Source: Burkholderiales bacterium (lineage in GTDB: Bacteria; Pseudomonadota; Gammaproteobacteria; Burkholderiales; SG8-41). Taken from it: a stretch of 64,000 nucleotides of DNA. Shown one piece after another: positions 27,826-37,694 of this stretch. The notes beneath the pieces were generated by a model that made no database searches, was not told the origin of the DNA, and was given only the letters and a program-made list of their open reading frames with translations. Position numbers and translations under genes: made by a program. Location: assembly GCA_019744975.1 (NCBI GenBank), contig JAIETP010000025.1:1-64000 (forward strand), written 5' to 3'. Numbering within the stretch: the first letter of the stretch is position 1; each line of letters opens with the position of its first letter.

Positions 27826-28614
27826 TTATTCGCCGCGCATGCCGCCGACGACGGTGCTGAAACCGCAATCGACGTAGGTGATTTCGCCGGTAATGCCGCC
27901 GGCGAGGTCGGACAGCAGGAAGGCCGCGGCATTGCCGACATCGTCGATGGTGACATTGCGCCGCAGTGGCGCGTTGTCTTCAACAAACTTGAGTATCTTG
28001 CCGAACCCGCCGATGCCTGCGGCCGCCAGGGTCTTGATCGGTCCCGCCGAAATGCCGTTGACGCGGATGCCCTGCGGGCCGAGGTCGCTGGCGAGGTAAC
28101 GCACGCAGGCTTCAAGGCTGGCCTTGGCCAGTCCCATGACGTTGTAGTTGGGAACGGTGCGTTCCGCGCCGAGGTAGGTCAGCGTCAGCATCGCGCCCGG
28201 TTTGCCGGCCATCAGTGGTGCAGCACCCTTGGCCATGGCGGCGAAGCTGTAGCTGCTGATGTCGTGCGCCATGGCAAAGCCGTCGCGGGTCAGGCCGTCG
28301 AGGAAATTTCCCTTCAGGGCTTCGCGCGGGGCAAATGCGATCGAATGCAACAGGCCGTCGAGTCCGCCCCATTCCGACTGCAGTTTTGCATACAGCGCGG
28401 CGATCTGGTCATCCTGTGACACATCGCAGGGCAACACCGGCACGGTGCCGAATTCGGCGGCCAGTTTGATCACGCGCTCCCTGATGTCCTCGCCCTGATA
28501 GGTAAAGGCGAGCTGCGCACCTTCGCGGCTCGCCGCCCTGGCGATGCCGTAAGCGATGGACCGGTTCGACAGCAGGCCGGTGATCAGGATTTTTTTGTCT
28601 TGCAGGAACGCCAT
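27826..28614 (-). CDS. fabI: Enoyl-[acyl-carrier-protein] reductase (NADH) FabI
   Basis: 262 residues. The FabI-type Rossmann start is KILITGLLSNRSIAYGIARAA. SIAFAPREALKGNFLDG and the active-site segment TYLGAERTVPNYNVMGLAKASLEA (Tyr-x6-Tyr-x6-Lys) are present. The end AAFLLSDLAGGITGEITYVDCGFSTV is typical. It reduces the trans-2-enoyl-ACP in the last step of fatty-acid elongation. It converges with ppiD. Confidence 0.96.
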   Translation of the reverse strand: MAFLQDKKILITGLLSNRSIAYGIARAASREGAQLAFTYQGEDIRERVIKLAAEFGTVPVLPCDVSQDDQIAALYAKLQSEWGGLDGLLHSIAFAPREALKGNFLDGLTRDGFAMAHDISSYSFAAMAKGAAPLMAGKPGAMLTLTYLGAERTVPNYNVMGLAKASLEACVRYLASDLGPQGIRVNGISAGPIKTLAAAGIGGFGKILKFVEDNAPLRRNVTIDDVGNAAAFLLSDLAGGITGEITYVDCGFSTVVGGMRGE

Positions 28615-28703
28615 GGTTTTTCCTGTAATGGTGATGCGAGGGAGGTCTGCGTTCGATTATAACCAGAAGAACAGCCTGCCATTATCGGCTACACTTTCCG
28701 TCA

Positions 28704-30887
28704 ATGACCTGCAACCGCTCAGCCACGCTGCTGTTGTTTTTTGCATTGACCCTCGCCCTCACCGCGGGCTGCGGCGGATCGGCGTGGAATGATCCCTATC
28801 CTGCCGCCGATGCCGGCGCGAACACCCTTTATACCTCCTTCTCCGAGCGGCCCAAACACCTGGACCCGGTGCAGTCTTATGCTGAAAATGAATTTGCGTT
28901 CATCGCCAACATTTATCAGCCGCCATTGCAGTACCACTACCTGAAGCGCCCCTATGAGCTGATCCCCTTCGGCGCCACCGAGGTGCCCAAGCCCGTTTAT
29001 CTTGATGCCGCGGGCAAATCTTTGCCGGACAGCGCGCCGGCGGAGCGGGTCGCGTACAGTGAATATGTGATTCGTATCAAACAGGGCGTCAAATACCAGC
29101 CGCACCCGGCGTTTGCCATCGACGAATCCGGAAAACCACGTTACCTCACACTGACCGCCGCCGACCTGCGCGGCATCGATACGCTGGGCGATTTCAAACA
29201 TACCGGTACGCGCGAACTGGAAGCCGCCGACTATGTGCACCAGATCAAACGCCTGGCGCATCCGCGGCTGCATTCACCGATTCTGCAACTGATGGGCGAA
29301 TACGTGATTGGTCTGAAGGATCTGGCTGACCAGTTGACCAAGGTCGCAGCCGGGCTGCCGGAAGAGGCATCCGTCGACCTGACCCAGTACGCCGTGTCGG
29401 GCGTGCGCATCATCGACCGCCATACTTATGCGGTGCGGGTGCGCGGCAAATATCCGCAGTTCGCCTACTGGCTGGCGATGCCGTTTTTTGCGCCGGTGCC
29501 GCCGGAAGCCGACCGTTTTTATGACCAGCCGGGCATGGCGAAAAAGAACATCACGCTCGACTGGTATCCGGTCGGCAGCGGGCCATACATGCTGACCGTC
29601 AATAACCCGAACCGGCAGATGGTGCTGGAGCGCAACCCGAATTACCGGGGGGAAACCTATCCGGCCGAGGGTGAGCCGGAAGACGGCAAAAAAGGTCTGC
29701 TGGCGGATGCCGGCAAGCCGCTGCCCTTTATTGACCGCGTGGTGTTCAGCCTGGAGAAGGAGCAGATCCCGTACTGGAACAAGTTCCTGCAGGGTTATTA
29801 CGATGCGTCCGGCATCGGTTCGGACACCTTTGACCAGGCGGTGCAGTTCAGCGGCGGCGACATCACCTTGACCGAGGACATGGTGGCGCGCGGCATCCGC
29901 TTGCAGACTTCCCTCGCGACCAGCGTGTTTTATCTCGGTTTCAACATGCTGGATCCTGTCGTCGGTGCGACACCTGGCGAACGTGCGCGCAAGCTGCGAC
30001 TGGCGATTTCCATTGCCGTTGATCAGGAAGAGCTTATTTCGATATTCCGCAACGGCCGCGGCGTGCCCTCGCATGGGCCGATTCCGCCGGGCATATTCGG
30101 ATATCGCGACGCCGACGCCAAGGGCATCAATCCCCAGGTCTATGACTGGGTCAACAACCAGCCGCAGCGCAAAAACATCGAGCAGGCGAAAAAACTGCTG
30201 GCAGAGGCCGGTTACCCGAACGGCCGTGACGCGAAGACCGGCCAGCCGCTGCTGTTGCATCTCGATACCACCTCCAGCGGCGCCGACAGCAAGGCGCGGC
30301 TGGACTGGTACATCAACCAGTTCGCAAAGCTGGGTGTGCAGCTGGTGATTCGCGCCACCGATTTCAACCGCCTGCAGGACAAGTTGCGGCGTGGCACTGC
30401 ACAGCTGTATTTCCTCGGCTGGAATGCCGATTACCCGGACCCGGAAAATTTCCTGTTCCTGTTGCACGGTGCGCAGGGGCGGGCTCAGACGCAGGGCGAG
30501 AACGCATCCAATTACAAAAACGCCGAATTCGATCGATTGTTTGATCGCATGAAACACATGGCCAACGGTCCTGAGCGTCAGGCCATCATCGACCGCATGA
30601 TTGAATTGCTGCGCCATGATGCGCCCTGGGTGTGGAGTTATTTCCCCAAGGATTACACGCTGCATCATGGCTGGGTGTTTAACCGCAAACCCAACCAGAT
30701 TGCCAACAACGGATTGAAATATCAGCGCCTCGATCCGGCATTACGCGTGCAGCGGCGCCGTGAGTGGAATCCGCCGGTGGTCTGGCCGCTGGTGCTGATT
30801 GGTGTGGTGCTGATATTGAGCGCGGTACCTGCTGTAGCTGCGTTTCGTCGTCGCGAACGACGCACCGCAACGATGGTGCAGTCATGA
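28704..30887 (+). CDS. Peptide-type ABC transporter substrate-binding lipoprotein
   Basis: 727 residues, with a lipoprotein signal (LLLFFALTLALTAGCGG, acylated Cys in TAGC). The body is an SBP family 5 protein: RPKHLDPVQSYAENEFAFIANIYQPPLQYHY near the start, SGPYMLTVNNPNRQMVLERNPNYRGETY in the middle, and LYFLGWNADYPDPENFLFLLHG near the end. A hydrophobic helix (PVVWPLVLIGVVLILSAVPAVAAF) closes the chain, unusual for a lipoprotein and perhaps a second anchor. It is the first gene of a four-gene operon, and its stop overlaps the permease start (ATGA). The substrate is a peptide or similar, not defined by the sequence. Confidence 0.9.
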   Translation: MTCNRSATLLLFFALTLALTAGCGGSAWNDPYPAADAGANTLYTSFSERPKHLDPVQSYAENEFAFIANIYQPPLQYHYLKRPYELIPFGATEVPKPVYLDAAGKSLPDSAPAERVAYSEYVIRIKQGVKYQPHPAFAIDESGKPRYLTLTAADLRGIDTLGDFKHTGTRELEAADYVHQIKRLAHPRLHSPILQLMGEYVIGLKDLADQLTKVAAGLPEEASVDLTQYAVSGVRIIDRHTYAVRVRGKYPQFAYWLAMPFFAPVPPEADRFYDQPGMAKKNITLDWYPVGSGPYMLTVNNPNRQMVLERNPNYRGETYPAEGEPEDGKKGLLADAGKPLPFIDRVVFSLEKEQIPYWNKFLQGYYDASGIGSDTFDQAVQFSGGDITLTEDMVARGIRLQTSLATSVFYLGFNMLDPVVGATPGERARKLRLAISIAVDQEELISIFRNGRGVPSHGPIPPGIFGYRDADAKGINPQVYDWVNNQPQRKNIEQAKKLLAEAGYPNGRDAKTGQPLLLHLDTTSSGADSKARLDWYINQFAKLGVQLVIRATDFNRLQDKLRRGTAQLYFLGWNADYPDPENFLFLLHGAQGRAQTQGENASNYKNAEFDRLFDRMKHMANGPERQAIIDRMIELLRHDAPWVWSYFPKDYTLHHGWVFNRKPNQIANNGLKYQRLDPALRVQRRREWNPPVVWPLVLIGVVLILSAVPAVAAFRRRERRTATMVQS

Positions 30888-31861
30888 CCGGTTACATCAT
30901 CCGCCGCCTGATTTACGGCCTTTTGGTGCTGGTCGGCGTCAATGTGTTCACCTTCGCGCTGTTCTTTTTTGTCAATTCACCGGATGACATGGCGCGTGCG
31001 CAACTCGGCGCGAAACGGGTGACGCCGGAGGCCGTGGAAAAATGGAAGCGGGAGCGGGGATACGATAAACCATTGTTTTTAAACGAAAAAATGTTGGGCA
31101 CCGCTAAGGTCACCAACACGGTGTTTTTCGAAAAATCGGCGCGGCTGTTTGTCTTTGAATTCGGCGCCTCCGACCAGGGCCGCAACATCGGTTACGACAT
31201 CAGCACCCGCATGTGGCCCAGCCTCGCGGTGCAGCTGCCGGCGTTCATCATCGGGCTGCTGGTGTACATCTCGTTTGCGCTGATGATGGCGTTTTTCCGC
31301 GCGACCTATCTCGATTTCTGGGGCGTGGTGCTGTGTGTGCTGATGATGTCGATTTCCGGCTTGTTCTACATCATCGGCGGCCAGTTCATCTTCGGCAAGT
31401 TATGGAATCTGGTGCCGATCTCCGGCTACGACACGGGTTTTGAGGCGATCAAGTTTCTCGCGCTGCCGGTGCTGATCGGCGTGATCAGCGGCATCGGCGG
31501 CAACGCGCGCTGGTACCGCACCATATTCCTCGAGGAAATCAGCAAGGACTATGTGCGCACCGCGCGCGCCAAGGGGCTTTCGGAAACGCGGGTGCTGTTC
31601 CGCCACGTGTTGCAGAACGCGATGATCCCGATCCTCACCGGCGTGGTGGTGGTGATCCCGCTGCTGTTCATGGGTGCGCTGATCACCGAATCGTTTTTCG
31701 GCATCCCCGGCCTCGGCAGTTACACCATCGACGCCATCAGCCAGCAGGATTTCGCCATCGTGCGGGTGATGGTGTTCCTTGGCTCCGTGCTCTACATCAT
31801 CGGTCTGATCCTGACCGATATTTCCTACACCCTGGTCGATCCGCGGGTGCGGTTTTCATGA
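30884..31861 (+). CDS. ABC transporter permease (DppB/OppB type)
   Basis: 325 residues from the ATG at 30884, overlapping the preceding stop by 4 nt. The MTGYIIRRLIYGLLVLVGVNVFTFALFFF opening is the OppB/DppB helix. The EAA-type loop is RTARAKGLSETRVLFRHVLQNAMIPILTG, which contacts the ATPase. About six membrane helices are present. It makes one half of the channel with the next gene. Confidence 0.93.
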   Translation: MTGYIIRRLIYGLLVLVGVNVFTFALFFFVNSPDDMARAQLGAKRVTPEAVEKWKRERGYDKPLFLNEKMLGTAKVTNTVFFEKSARLFVFEFGASDQGRNIGYDISTRMWPSLAVQLPAFIIGLLVYISFALMMAFFRATYLDFWGVVLCVLMMSISGLFYIIGGQFIFGKLWNLVPISGYDTGFEAIKFLALPVLIGVISGIGGNARWYRTIFLEEISKDYVRTARAKGLSETRVLFRHVLQNAMIPILTGVVVVIPLLFMGALITESFFGIPGLGSYTIDAISQQDFAIVRVMVFLGSVLYIIGLILTDISYTLVDPRVRFS

Positions 31862-33291
31862 CGCCGCTCATTTTCCCTTTTCGTTTCGAGCTGCTGTGGA
31901 GCGATGCGCTGGTGTGGCTGCTGGTGCTGACCGCCATCGGTTTCGCGGCGTACACGCGCAATCATCCGCATCTGCGCGCGCCCTGGGCGCGTGTCGCGCG
32001 TAGCGCCAGCGGCATGGCGGCGGCGACGGTGCTGGCGGCGTTTGTGCTGGTCGGCTTGCTCGATTCCGTGCATTACCGCGCGGCGCTGCCGCCGCAGGGC
32101 GGCAAAACCGCCTATGCCACCGAAGTGCGCAGCCTGCTCGACCGCGTGCTGGAGCCCCTGCGCCTGACCCGTGAAAAAACCTATTCCGCACCGCTGGCCA
32201 CACATCTCTACGCCAAGGAGACCGTGCAAGGGCCCGACGGCAGCGAAACCCGGGTGTTTCCGCGGCTGCGCCATGGCGGCGCGCACCTGAAGGATCCGCA
32301 GGCCGACTGGGGCCGTGATGTTGCGCTGAAGGCCTTCCGCGGCCTGGCTTTCGGCTTGCTGTTCTGGTTCGTCGCGGTGCTTGGTGTCTGCGCGGTTTTG
32401 GCGCGGAGTCCGGACAGCAGCATCGAATCAACCTGGCGCGAGGCCTGGGCCGGGCGCACTGCCGTGCCGTGGCGGGCGGTGTTTTGCGCCTTCGGCCTCA
32501 TGTGTGTGCTGATCGGCCCGGTGGTGGCGCTGGCGCCGTATTACCACGTGCTGGGCACCGACAAGGTCGGCCAGGACGTGTTGTATCAGGCGCTGAAAAG
32601 TATCCGTACCGGCCTGGTCATCGGCACGCTGGCGACGCTGGTGATGCTGCCCTTCGCGCTGGTGCTGGGATTGATGGCGGGTTATTTCAAGGGCTGGATC
32701 GACGACGTCATCCAGTATGTCTACACCACACTGTCGTCGATTCCCGGCGTGCTGCTGATCGCCGCGGCGGTGCTGATGATGCAGGTCTACATCGAGAATC
32801 ATGCCGAGCTGTTCCCGACCACGGAAATCCGTGCCGACATCCGTTTGCTGGCCTTGTGCGTGATTCTCGGCGTCACCAGCTGGACGGGACTGTGCCGGCT
32901 GCTGCGCGGTGAAGCGCTGAAGCTGCGCGAAATGGAATACATCCAGGCGGCGCATGCCTTCGGCGTGTCGCACTGGCGCATCATGATGCGCCACATCACG
33001 CCCAATGTGATGCACATCGTGATGATTGCGTTGGTGATGGATTTCAGCGGCTTGGTGCTGGCCGAGGCGGTGTTGTCCTATGTCGGCGTCGGCGTGGACC
33101 CGTCGATGATCAGTTTCGGCACCATGATCAACAGCGCGCGGCTGGAAATGGCGCGCGAGCCCATGGTGTGGTGGTCGCTGGCAGCGGCATTCATGTTCAT
33201 GCTGACACTGGTTCTGGCGGCGAACCTGTTTGCCGATGCGGTGCGGGATGCCTTTGACCCACGGTTAATCGTGGGCGGAGGGCGGCCATGA
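31858..33291 (+). CDS. ABC transporter permease (DppC/OppC type), extended N-terminus
   Basis: 477 residues, long for an OppC/DppC protein (about 300). The first 160 residues hold additional membrane helices and a periplasmic loop, then the usual domain starts near LAPYYHVLGTDKVGQDVLYQALKSIRTGL. The EAA loop is YIQAAHAFGVSHWRIMMRHITPNVMHIV. It overlaps the flanking genes by 4 nt at both ends, so the operon is tightly coupled. Confidence 0.92.
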   Translation: MTPLIFPFRFELLWSDALVWLLVLTAIGFAAYTRNHPHLRAPWARVARSASGMAAATVLAAFVLVGLLDSVHYRAALPPQGGKTAYATEVRSLLDRVLEPLRLTREKTYSAPLATHLYAKETVQGPDGSETRVFPRLRHGGAHLKDPQADWGRDVALKAFRGLAFGLLFWFVAVLGVCAVLARSPDSSIESTWREAWAGRTAVPWRAVFCAFGLMCVLIGPVVALAPYYHVLGTDKVGQDVLYQALKSIRTGLVIGTLATLVMLPFALVLGLMAGYFKGWIDDVIQYVYTTLSSIPGVLLIAAAVLMMQVYIENHAELFPTTEIRADIRLLALCVILGVTSWTGLCRLLRGEALKLREMEYIQAAHAFGVSHWRIMMRHITPNVMHIVMIALVMDFSGLVLAEAVLSYVGVGVDPSMISFGTMINSARLEMAREPMVWWSLAAAFMFMLTLVLAANLFADAVRDAFDPRLIVGGGRP

Positions 33292-35297
33292 ACAAGCCGC
33301 TGCTGAAGGTGGTCGGGCTAACCACGCTGATCCGTGGCGGCTCGATGCCGATGCGCGCCGTGGACGGTATTTCCTTCGAGATCGCCGCCGGCGAGACCTT
33401 TGCGCTGGTCGGCGAATCCGGCTGCGGCAAATCGATGACGGCGCTGTCGATCATGCGTCTGTTGCCGGAGGCCGGCGAGATTGCCGGCGGTGCGGTTGAA
33501 CTCGCGGGCGAGGACCTGCTGGTGCTGCCGGAATCACGCATGCGCGATGTGCGCGGCCGGCGTGTGGCGATGATTTTCCAGGAACCGGGGCTGTCGCTGA
33601 ATCCGGTGATGACGGTCGGCGCGCAGATTGCCGAGGCGGTGACCCGGCACACTGCATTGACCGGCGCTGCCGTGGAAGCGCGGGTATTGGAGCTGCTGGA
33701 TGCGGTACGCATGCCCGACGCGCGGCGGCGCATGACGGAATATCCCTTCCAGATGTCCGGCGGCATGAAACAGCGGGTGATGATCGCCATCGCGCTGGCT
33801 TGTGATCCGGAACTGCTGATTGCCGACGAACCGACCACCGCGCTGGACGTCACGGTGCAGGCGCAGGTGCTGGATCTGCTGCGCGAGCTGCAGCGCAGCC
33901 GCGGCATGGCAATGTTGCTGATTACGCATGATCTCGGCGTGGTGGCGCAGATGGCGCAGCAGGTGGCGGTGATGTATGCCGGAGAAATCATTGAAACGGC
34001 AGCGGTCAACGCCTTTTTTGCCGGACCGGCGCATCCGTACTCGCGGAAGCTGTTCGAGTCATTGCCCGACCGCGCCGGGCGCGGCAAAACCCTGGCCGCG
34101 ATCCGCGGTACGGTGCCGGCACTGACGCGGCAGTTCGCCGGCTGCCGTTTTGCCGAACGTTGCGACAGCGCGTTGGCGCATTGCGCAGATACCATCCCGG
34201 CCTGGGGCGCGGTACGCGACGGCCAACGCGCGAAATGCCACTTGTACGGCAGTGATGATCGAGGATTGAGGATCGAGGAGCGAACTGCTGAATCGTGCGA
34301 TGAAGTTCGTTCCTCAATCCTCACTCCGCAATCCTCAATCCTGCGGATCGAAGACCTGCAAGTCCATTTTCCGATCCGCAAAGGGCTGTTGCAGCGTATC
34401 AAGGGTCAGGTCAAAGCCGTAGACGGTGTGTCCTTAAGTATCGCCCCCGGCCGCACACTGGGCTTGGTCGGTGAATCGGGTTGCGGCAAGACCACAGTCG
34501 GCAAGGGTTTGCTGCGGCTGGTGCCGCCGACCGGAGGGCAGGTACTGTTCGACGGTGTGGATTTGCTGACGCTGGATCGCTCCGCCTTGCGTGATCGCCG
34601 CCGGCATGCGCAGATCATTTTCCAGGATCCCTATGCCTCGCTGAATCCGCGGGTGCGCATCGGTGATGCGCTGGAGGAGGGCATGCTGGCGCTGGGGATT
34701 GGTGGCGGTGAGGAAGAACGCGCCCTGCGTATTAACGCCTTGCTGGTCGAAGTCGGTCTTGCGCCTGATGTCAAAGGCCGTTATCCCCACGAATTTTCCG
34801 GCGGGCAGCGCCAGCGCATCGCGATCGCCCGTGCGCTGTCGGTGGAGCCGCAGCTGATTGTGTGTGATGAGCCTACGAGTGCACTGGATGTGTCGGTGCA
34901 GGCGCAGATTCTCAACCTGCTGAAGCGCCTGCAGCGCGAGAAGGGGCTCGCCTATCTGTTCATCAGCCATAACATGGCAGTGGTTGAATACATGGCGGAT
35001 GAGCTTGCGGTGATGTATCTGGGGCGCATCGTCGAGCGCGGTACGGTGGCGGAAGTGCTGCATGATCCGAAACATCCGTACACCCGGGCGTTGCTGGCCG
35101 CCGTGCCGGTCGCCGATCCCAAGGCGGAGCGCCCGGTGATCCGTGTCGACGGTGACCTGCCGTCACCCGTCAATCCGCCACAGGGTTGTCATTTCCATCC
35201 GCGTTGCGGCGTAGCCCTGCCCTGCTGCGGCAGCGAGTATCCGGATGATCACAACTTCAGCGTGTCACACGCGACGCGCTGCCATCTCTACGGCTGA
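33288..35297 (+). CDS. Double ABC ATPase (DppD-DppF / YejF type fusion)
   Basis: 669 residues with two complete ATPase domains. Domain 1 has Walker A GESGCGKS (42-49), signature QMSGGMKQR and Walker B LLIADEPTTAL. Domain 2 has Walker A GESGCGKT (about 396-403), signature EFSGGQRQR and Walker B LIVCDEPTSALDVSVQA. Each domain ends in the oligopeptide C-terminal Cys motif (GCRFAERCDSA and GCHFHPRCGVA). The linker at about residues 323-353 is encoded by a palindromic intergenic-type repeat inserted in frame, which may be how two genes became one. It energises the importer encoded upstream. Confidence 0.95.
   Translation: MNKPLLKVVGLTTLIRGGSMPMRAVDGISFEIAAGETFALVGESGCGKSMTALSIMRLLPEAGEIAGGAVELAGEDLLVLPESRMRDVRGRRVAMIFQEPGLSLNPVMTVGAQIAEAVTRHTALTGAAVEARVLELLDAVRMPDARRRMTEYPFQMSGGMKQRVMIAIALACDPELLIADEPTTALDVTVQAQVLDLLRELQRSRGMAMLLITHDLGVVAQMAQQVAVMYAGEIIETAAVNAFFAGPAHPYSRKLFESLPDRAGRGKTLAAIRGTVPALTRQFAGCRFAERCDSALAHCADTIPAWGAVRDGQRAKCHLYGSDDRGLRIEERTAESCDEVRSSILTPQSSILRIEDLQVHFPIRKGLLQRIKGQVKAVDGVSLSIAPGRTLGLVGESGCGKTTVGKGLLRLVPPTGGQVLFDGVDLLTLDRSALRDRRRHAQIIFQDPYASLNPRVRIGDALEEGMLALGIGGGEEERALRINALLVEVGLAPDVKGRYPHEFSGGQRQRIAIARALSVEPQLIVCDEPTSALDVSVQAQILNLLKRLQREKGLAYLFISHNMAVVEYMADELAVMYLGRIVERGTVAEVLHDPKHPYTRALLAAVPVADPKAERPVIRVDGDLPSPVNPPQGCHFHPRCGVALPCCGSEYPDDHNFSVSHATRCHLYG
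34256..34345. repeat. GAGGATTG-type palindromic repeat inside the ABC ATPase gene
   Basis: gaggattgaggatcgaggag with gcgaac on the left pairs in inverted fashion with gttcgttcctcaatcctc and ccgcaatcctcaatcctg on the right. It codes for a linker read RIEERTAESCDEVRSSIL, unlike any ABC domain sequence. A related copy lies at 16978-17029. Confidence 0.7.
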
Positions 35298-35325
35298 GTC
35301 TGCGACGGAGGTTTATAACGAAAGA

Positions 35326-36714
35326 TCAGCGACGCGATTGCGTTGCGACGACAGTGCCGGGCTTTTTGGCGGGCGCACCAGCTTTGATGGTGACCTTGCT
35401 GCGTTTCGCCGGCGCACGTTTGGCGACCGCGGTTTTGGCTGCCGGCTTGGCGCCAGGTTTGCTGGCGACTTTCGCGTTTTTGCTGCGCGCCGTCTTGTAA
35501 GCCTTGGGCAGGGATACCGGGGACGCCGGCAGGTCAGGCAGGTTGGGCGTGGCGCCGGCTGTGGTTTGCACCAGCAGCGGCTGGCCGGTGCGCATCTTGT
35601 TTTTGCCGCCAATGCCGTTGACCTGATTCAGTTCCGCGACGCTCATGCCGTACTTGGCGGCGATTTTTTCCGGCTTTTCGCCGGGTTTGACGGTATGCGC
35701 CTGCCATGACACCAGCGGCTTGTCGTGATTGGCGAGATTGGCGTGGAATATCGCGACCTTGTCACGCGGCAGCACGATGCTTTCCGCCGCATAGGACTTG
35801 ATCACCTGCTTGTTGTGCGCCGGGTTCAGGAATTTGAAGTCTTCGAGCGGAATTTCGGCGAATTTTGCCGCGAGTTTGACGTCGATGTGGCGCTGTACGG
35901 TGACCACTTCGAAATAAGGCTGGTTCGGCACGCTGGCCAGTTTGACGCCGAAGCGCGCCGGGTCGGCGATGATGTTTTTGACGGCGATCAGTTTCGGCAG
36001 GTAATTGCGGGTTTCCGCCGGCATGGTCAGGCTGGCGTAATCCGCCGGCAGACCCTTGGCCTGGTTGCGCGCCACGGCGCGGCCGACGGCGCCTTCGCCC
36101 CAGTTGTAGGAGGCGAGCGCCAGTTCCCAGTCGCCGAACTGGGCATGAAGTTTTTCCAGGTAATCCAGTGCCGCACCGGTGGCGGCAATCACGTCACGCC
36201 GGCCGTCGTACCACCAGTTCTGGCGCAGGCCATAGTGCTTGCCCGTGGACGGGATGAACTGCCACAGGCCCGAGGCATGGGCCTTGGAGTAGGCTTGCGG
36301 GTTATAGGCGGATTCGATCATCGGCAGCAGCGCGATTTCAGCCGGCATCCTGCGCCGCTCGATTTCTTCGATGATGTGGAACAGGTAATGGCTGCTGCGG
36401 TCGACCATGCGCGCGAAATATTCGGGCTTGGTCGAGTAGAAGATCTCCCATTGCCGGACCAGGTCATTGTCCATCGGCTTCATCGTGAACCCACCGCGGA
36501 CTCTTTCCCAGACGTCGCGCGGCGGCGCTTTGACGGTTACAGGTGGTGTTACGACTTCCGGAGCGGGCGCCGGGGCCGGCACGGCCATGGCGGCGATCGG
36601 GTCAGCGGCCGGAGGCGGCGTGGCAACGGTCTGTTCCGCGGTCGGCAGTTGCGCGCAGGCCGCGGCAAACAGGGCGGCAGTCAGCAGGGCGCAGCGGGTG
36701 ATGAGTTTCATCAT
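35326..36714 (-). CDS. mltD: Membrane-bound lytic murein transglycosylase D
   Basis: 462 residues with a lipoprotein signal (LLTAALFAAACAQL). The GH23 transglycosylase domain has the catalytic Glu in ALLPMIESAYNP and the motifs ASGLWQFIPSTGKHYGL and ALASYNWGEGAVGRA. One LysM repeat is at about residues 345-395 (HTVKPGEKPEKIAAKYGMSVAELNQVNG). The last 65 residues are a Lys/Ala-rich basic tail (SKPGAKPAAKTAVAKRAPAK), absent from the enterobacterial enzyme, that could bind peptidoglycan or acidic polymers. It cuts glycan strands for wall remodelling. Confidence 0.93.
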   Translation of the reverse strand: MMKLITRCALLTAALFAAACAQLPTAEQTVATPPPAADPIAAMAVPAPAPAPEVVTPPVTVKAPPRDVWERVRGGFTMKPMDNDLVRQWEIFYSTKPEYFARMVDRSSHYLFHIIEEIERRRMPAEIALLPMIESAYNPQAYSKAHASGLWQFIPSTGKHYGLRQNWWYDGRRDVIAATGAALDYLEKLHAQFGDWELALASYNWGEGAVGRAVARNQAKGLPADYASLTMPAETRNYLPKLIAVKNIIADPARFGVKLASVPNQPYFEVVTVQRHIDVKLAAKFAEIPLEDFKFLNPAHNKQVIKSYAAESIVLPRDKVAIFHANLANHDKPLVSWQAHTVKPGEKPEKIAAKYGMSVAELNQVNGIGGKNKMRTGQPLLVQTTAGATPNLPDLPASPVSLPKAYKTARSKNAKVASKPGAKPAAKTAVAKRAPAKRSKVTIKAGAPAKKPGTVVATQSRR

Positions 36715-36873
36715 GCGTTCGGTGTCCTGAACAGGCGGATCAACGCCAGAAGATTGCCGGATAGTAGCCGCGGACCGTTATAAAGTCAAACCGGATATTC
36801 CTTCAAAATCAATATTTTATTGTCATATCTGGAGGTGGGGCGCGAGGTCTGTGACTTAGTGCCCGGAAGTGAC

Positions 36874-37644
36874 CTAGAAGTTGTTTTTCCAGTCGCGGAT
36901 TTCCGCCAGCACGCTGACCGGATCGCTGAGTTTTTTTGCCGCCCGCCCGCTGGCGCTGGCGATGATGGCCGGTTCGGCGACACGCAAAAATGGGTTGGTG
37001 GCTTTTTCCTGGGCAATGGTTGAGGGCAGGGTCGGCTGGCCGCGTTCCCGCAGCGCCTGCATCCGTGCTTCCAGTTCCGGCAGCCGGGGGTTGTCCGGTT
37101 CGGCCGCCCGGGCAAATTTGAGGTTGGACAGCGTGTATTCGTGACCGCAATAGACGCGGGTGGCATCGGGCAGGCGGGCCAGACGGGTCAGCGAGTCGTG
37201 CATCTGGCGCGGCGTGCCTTCAAACAGCCGGCCGCAACCTGCCGCGAACAGCGTGTCGCCGCAGAACAGCAGGCCGTCGCCATGAAAGGCGATATGCGAA
37301 CGGGTGTGGCCGGGTATTTCCAGGGTTTCCATTGCAATATTGAAATGCGGCAGCGTGAAGCGCGCACCGTCGGCGAGCCGTTCGCTGACTTCCGCGATGC
37401 GTTCGTCCTTTGGTCCATAAACCGGTACTTTTGTCCGCGCCAGCAAGGCCGCGTTGCCGCCGACATGATCGGCGTGGTGGTGGGTGTTGAGGATGGCGAC
37501 CAGCTGCAGTTTTTCGCGCGCCAGGTAGTCGAGCACCGGTTGCGCATCGCCCGGATCGACCACGGCGGCAAATCCGGCGTCACGGATGGTCCAGATGTAA
37601 TTATCGGCAAATGCGCGCAGCGGCACGACTTGGTATGCAGCCAT
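36874..37644 (-). CDS. gloB: Hydroxyacylglutathione hydrolase (glyoxalase II)
   Basis: 256 residues from the ATG at 37644 (AAGGAG 8 nt upstream); an in-frame TTG two codons earlier is not needed. The metallo-beta-lactamase motif is THHHADHVGG, with further metal ligands in IPGHTRSH and GDTLFAAGCGRLFEGTP, and CGHEYTLSNLKFA completes the glyoxalase-II pattern. It hydrolyses S-lactoylglutathione, detoxifying methylglyoxal. It is divergent from the methyltransferase gene. Confidence 0.95.
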   Translation of the reverse strand: MAAYQVVPLRAFADNYIWTIRDAGFAAVVDPGDAQPVLDYLAREKLQLVAILNTHHHADHVGGNAALLARTKVPVYGPKDERIAEVSERLADGARFTLPHFNIAMETLEIPGHTRSHIAFHGDGLLFCGDTLFAAGCGRLFEGTPRQMHDSLTRLARLPDATRVYCGHEYTLSNLKFARAAEPDNPRLPELEARMQALRERGQPTLPSTIAQEKATNPFLRVAEPAIIASASGRAAKKLSDPVSVLAEIRDWKNNF

Positions 37645-37694
37645 ATTCAAACTCCTTCAGGTCATCGGTCGATTATTTGATTTAAACTCCCGAC

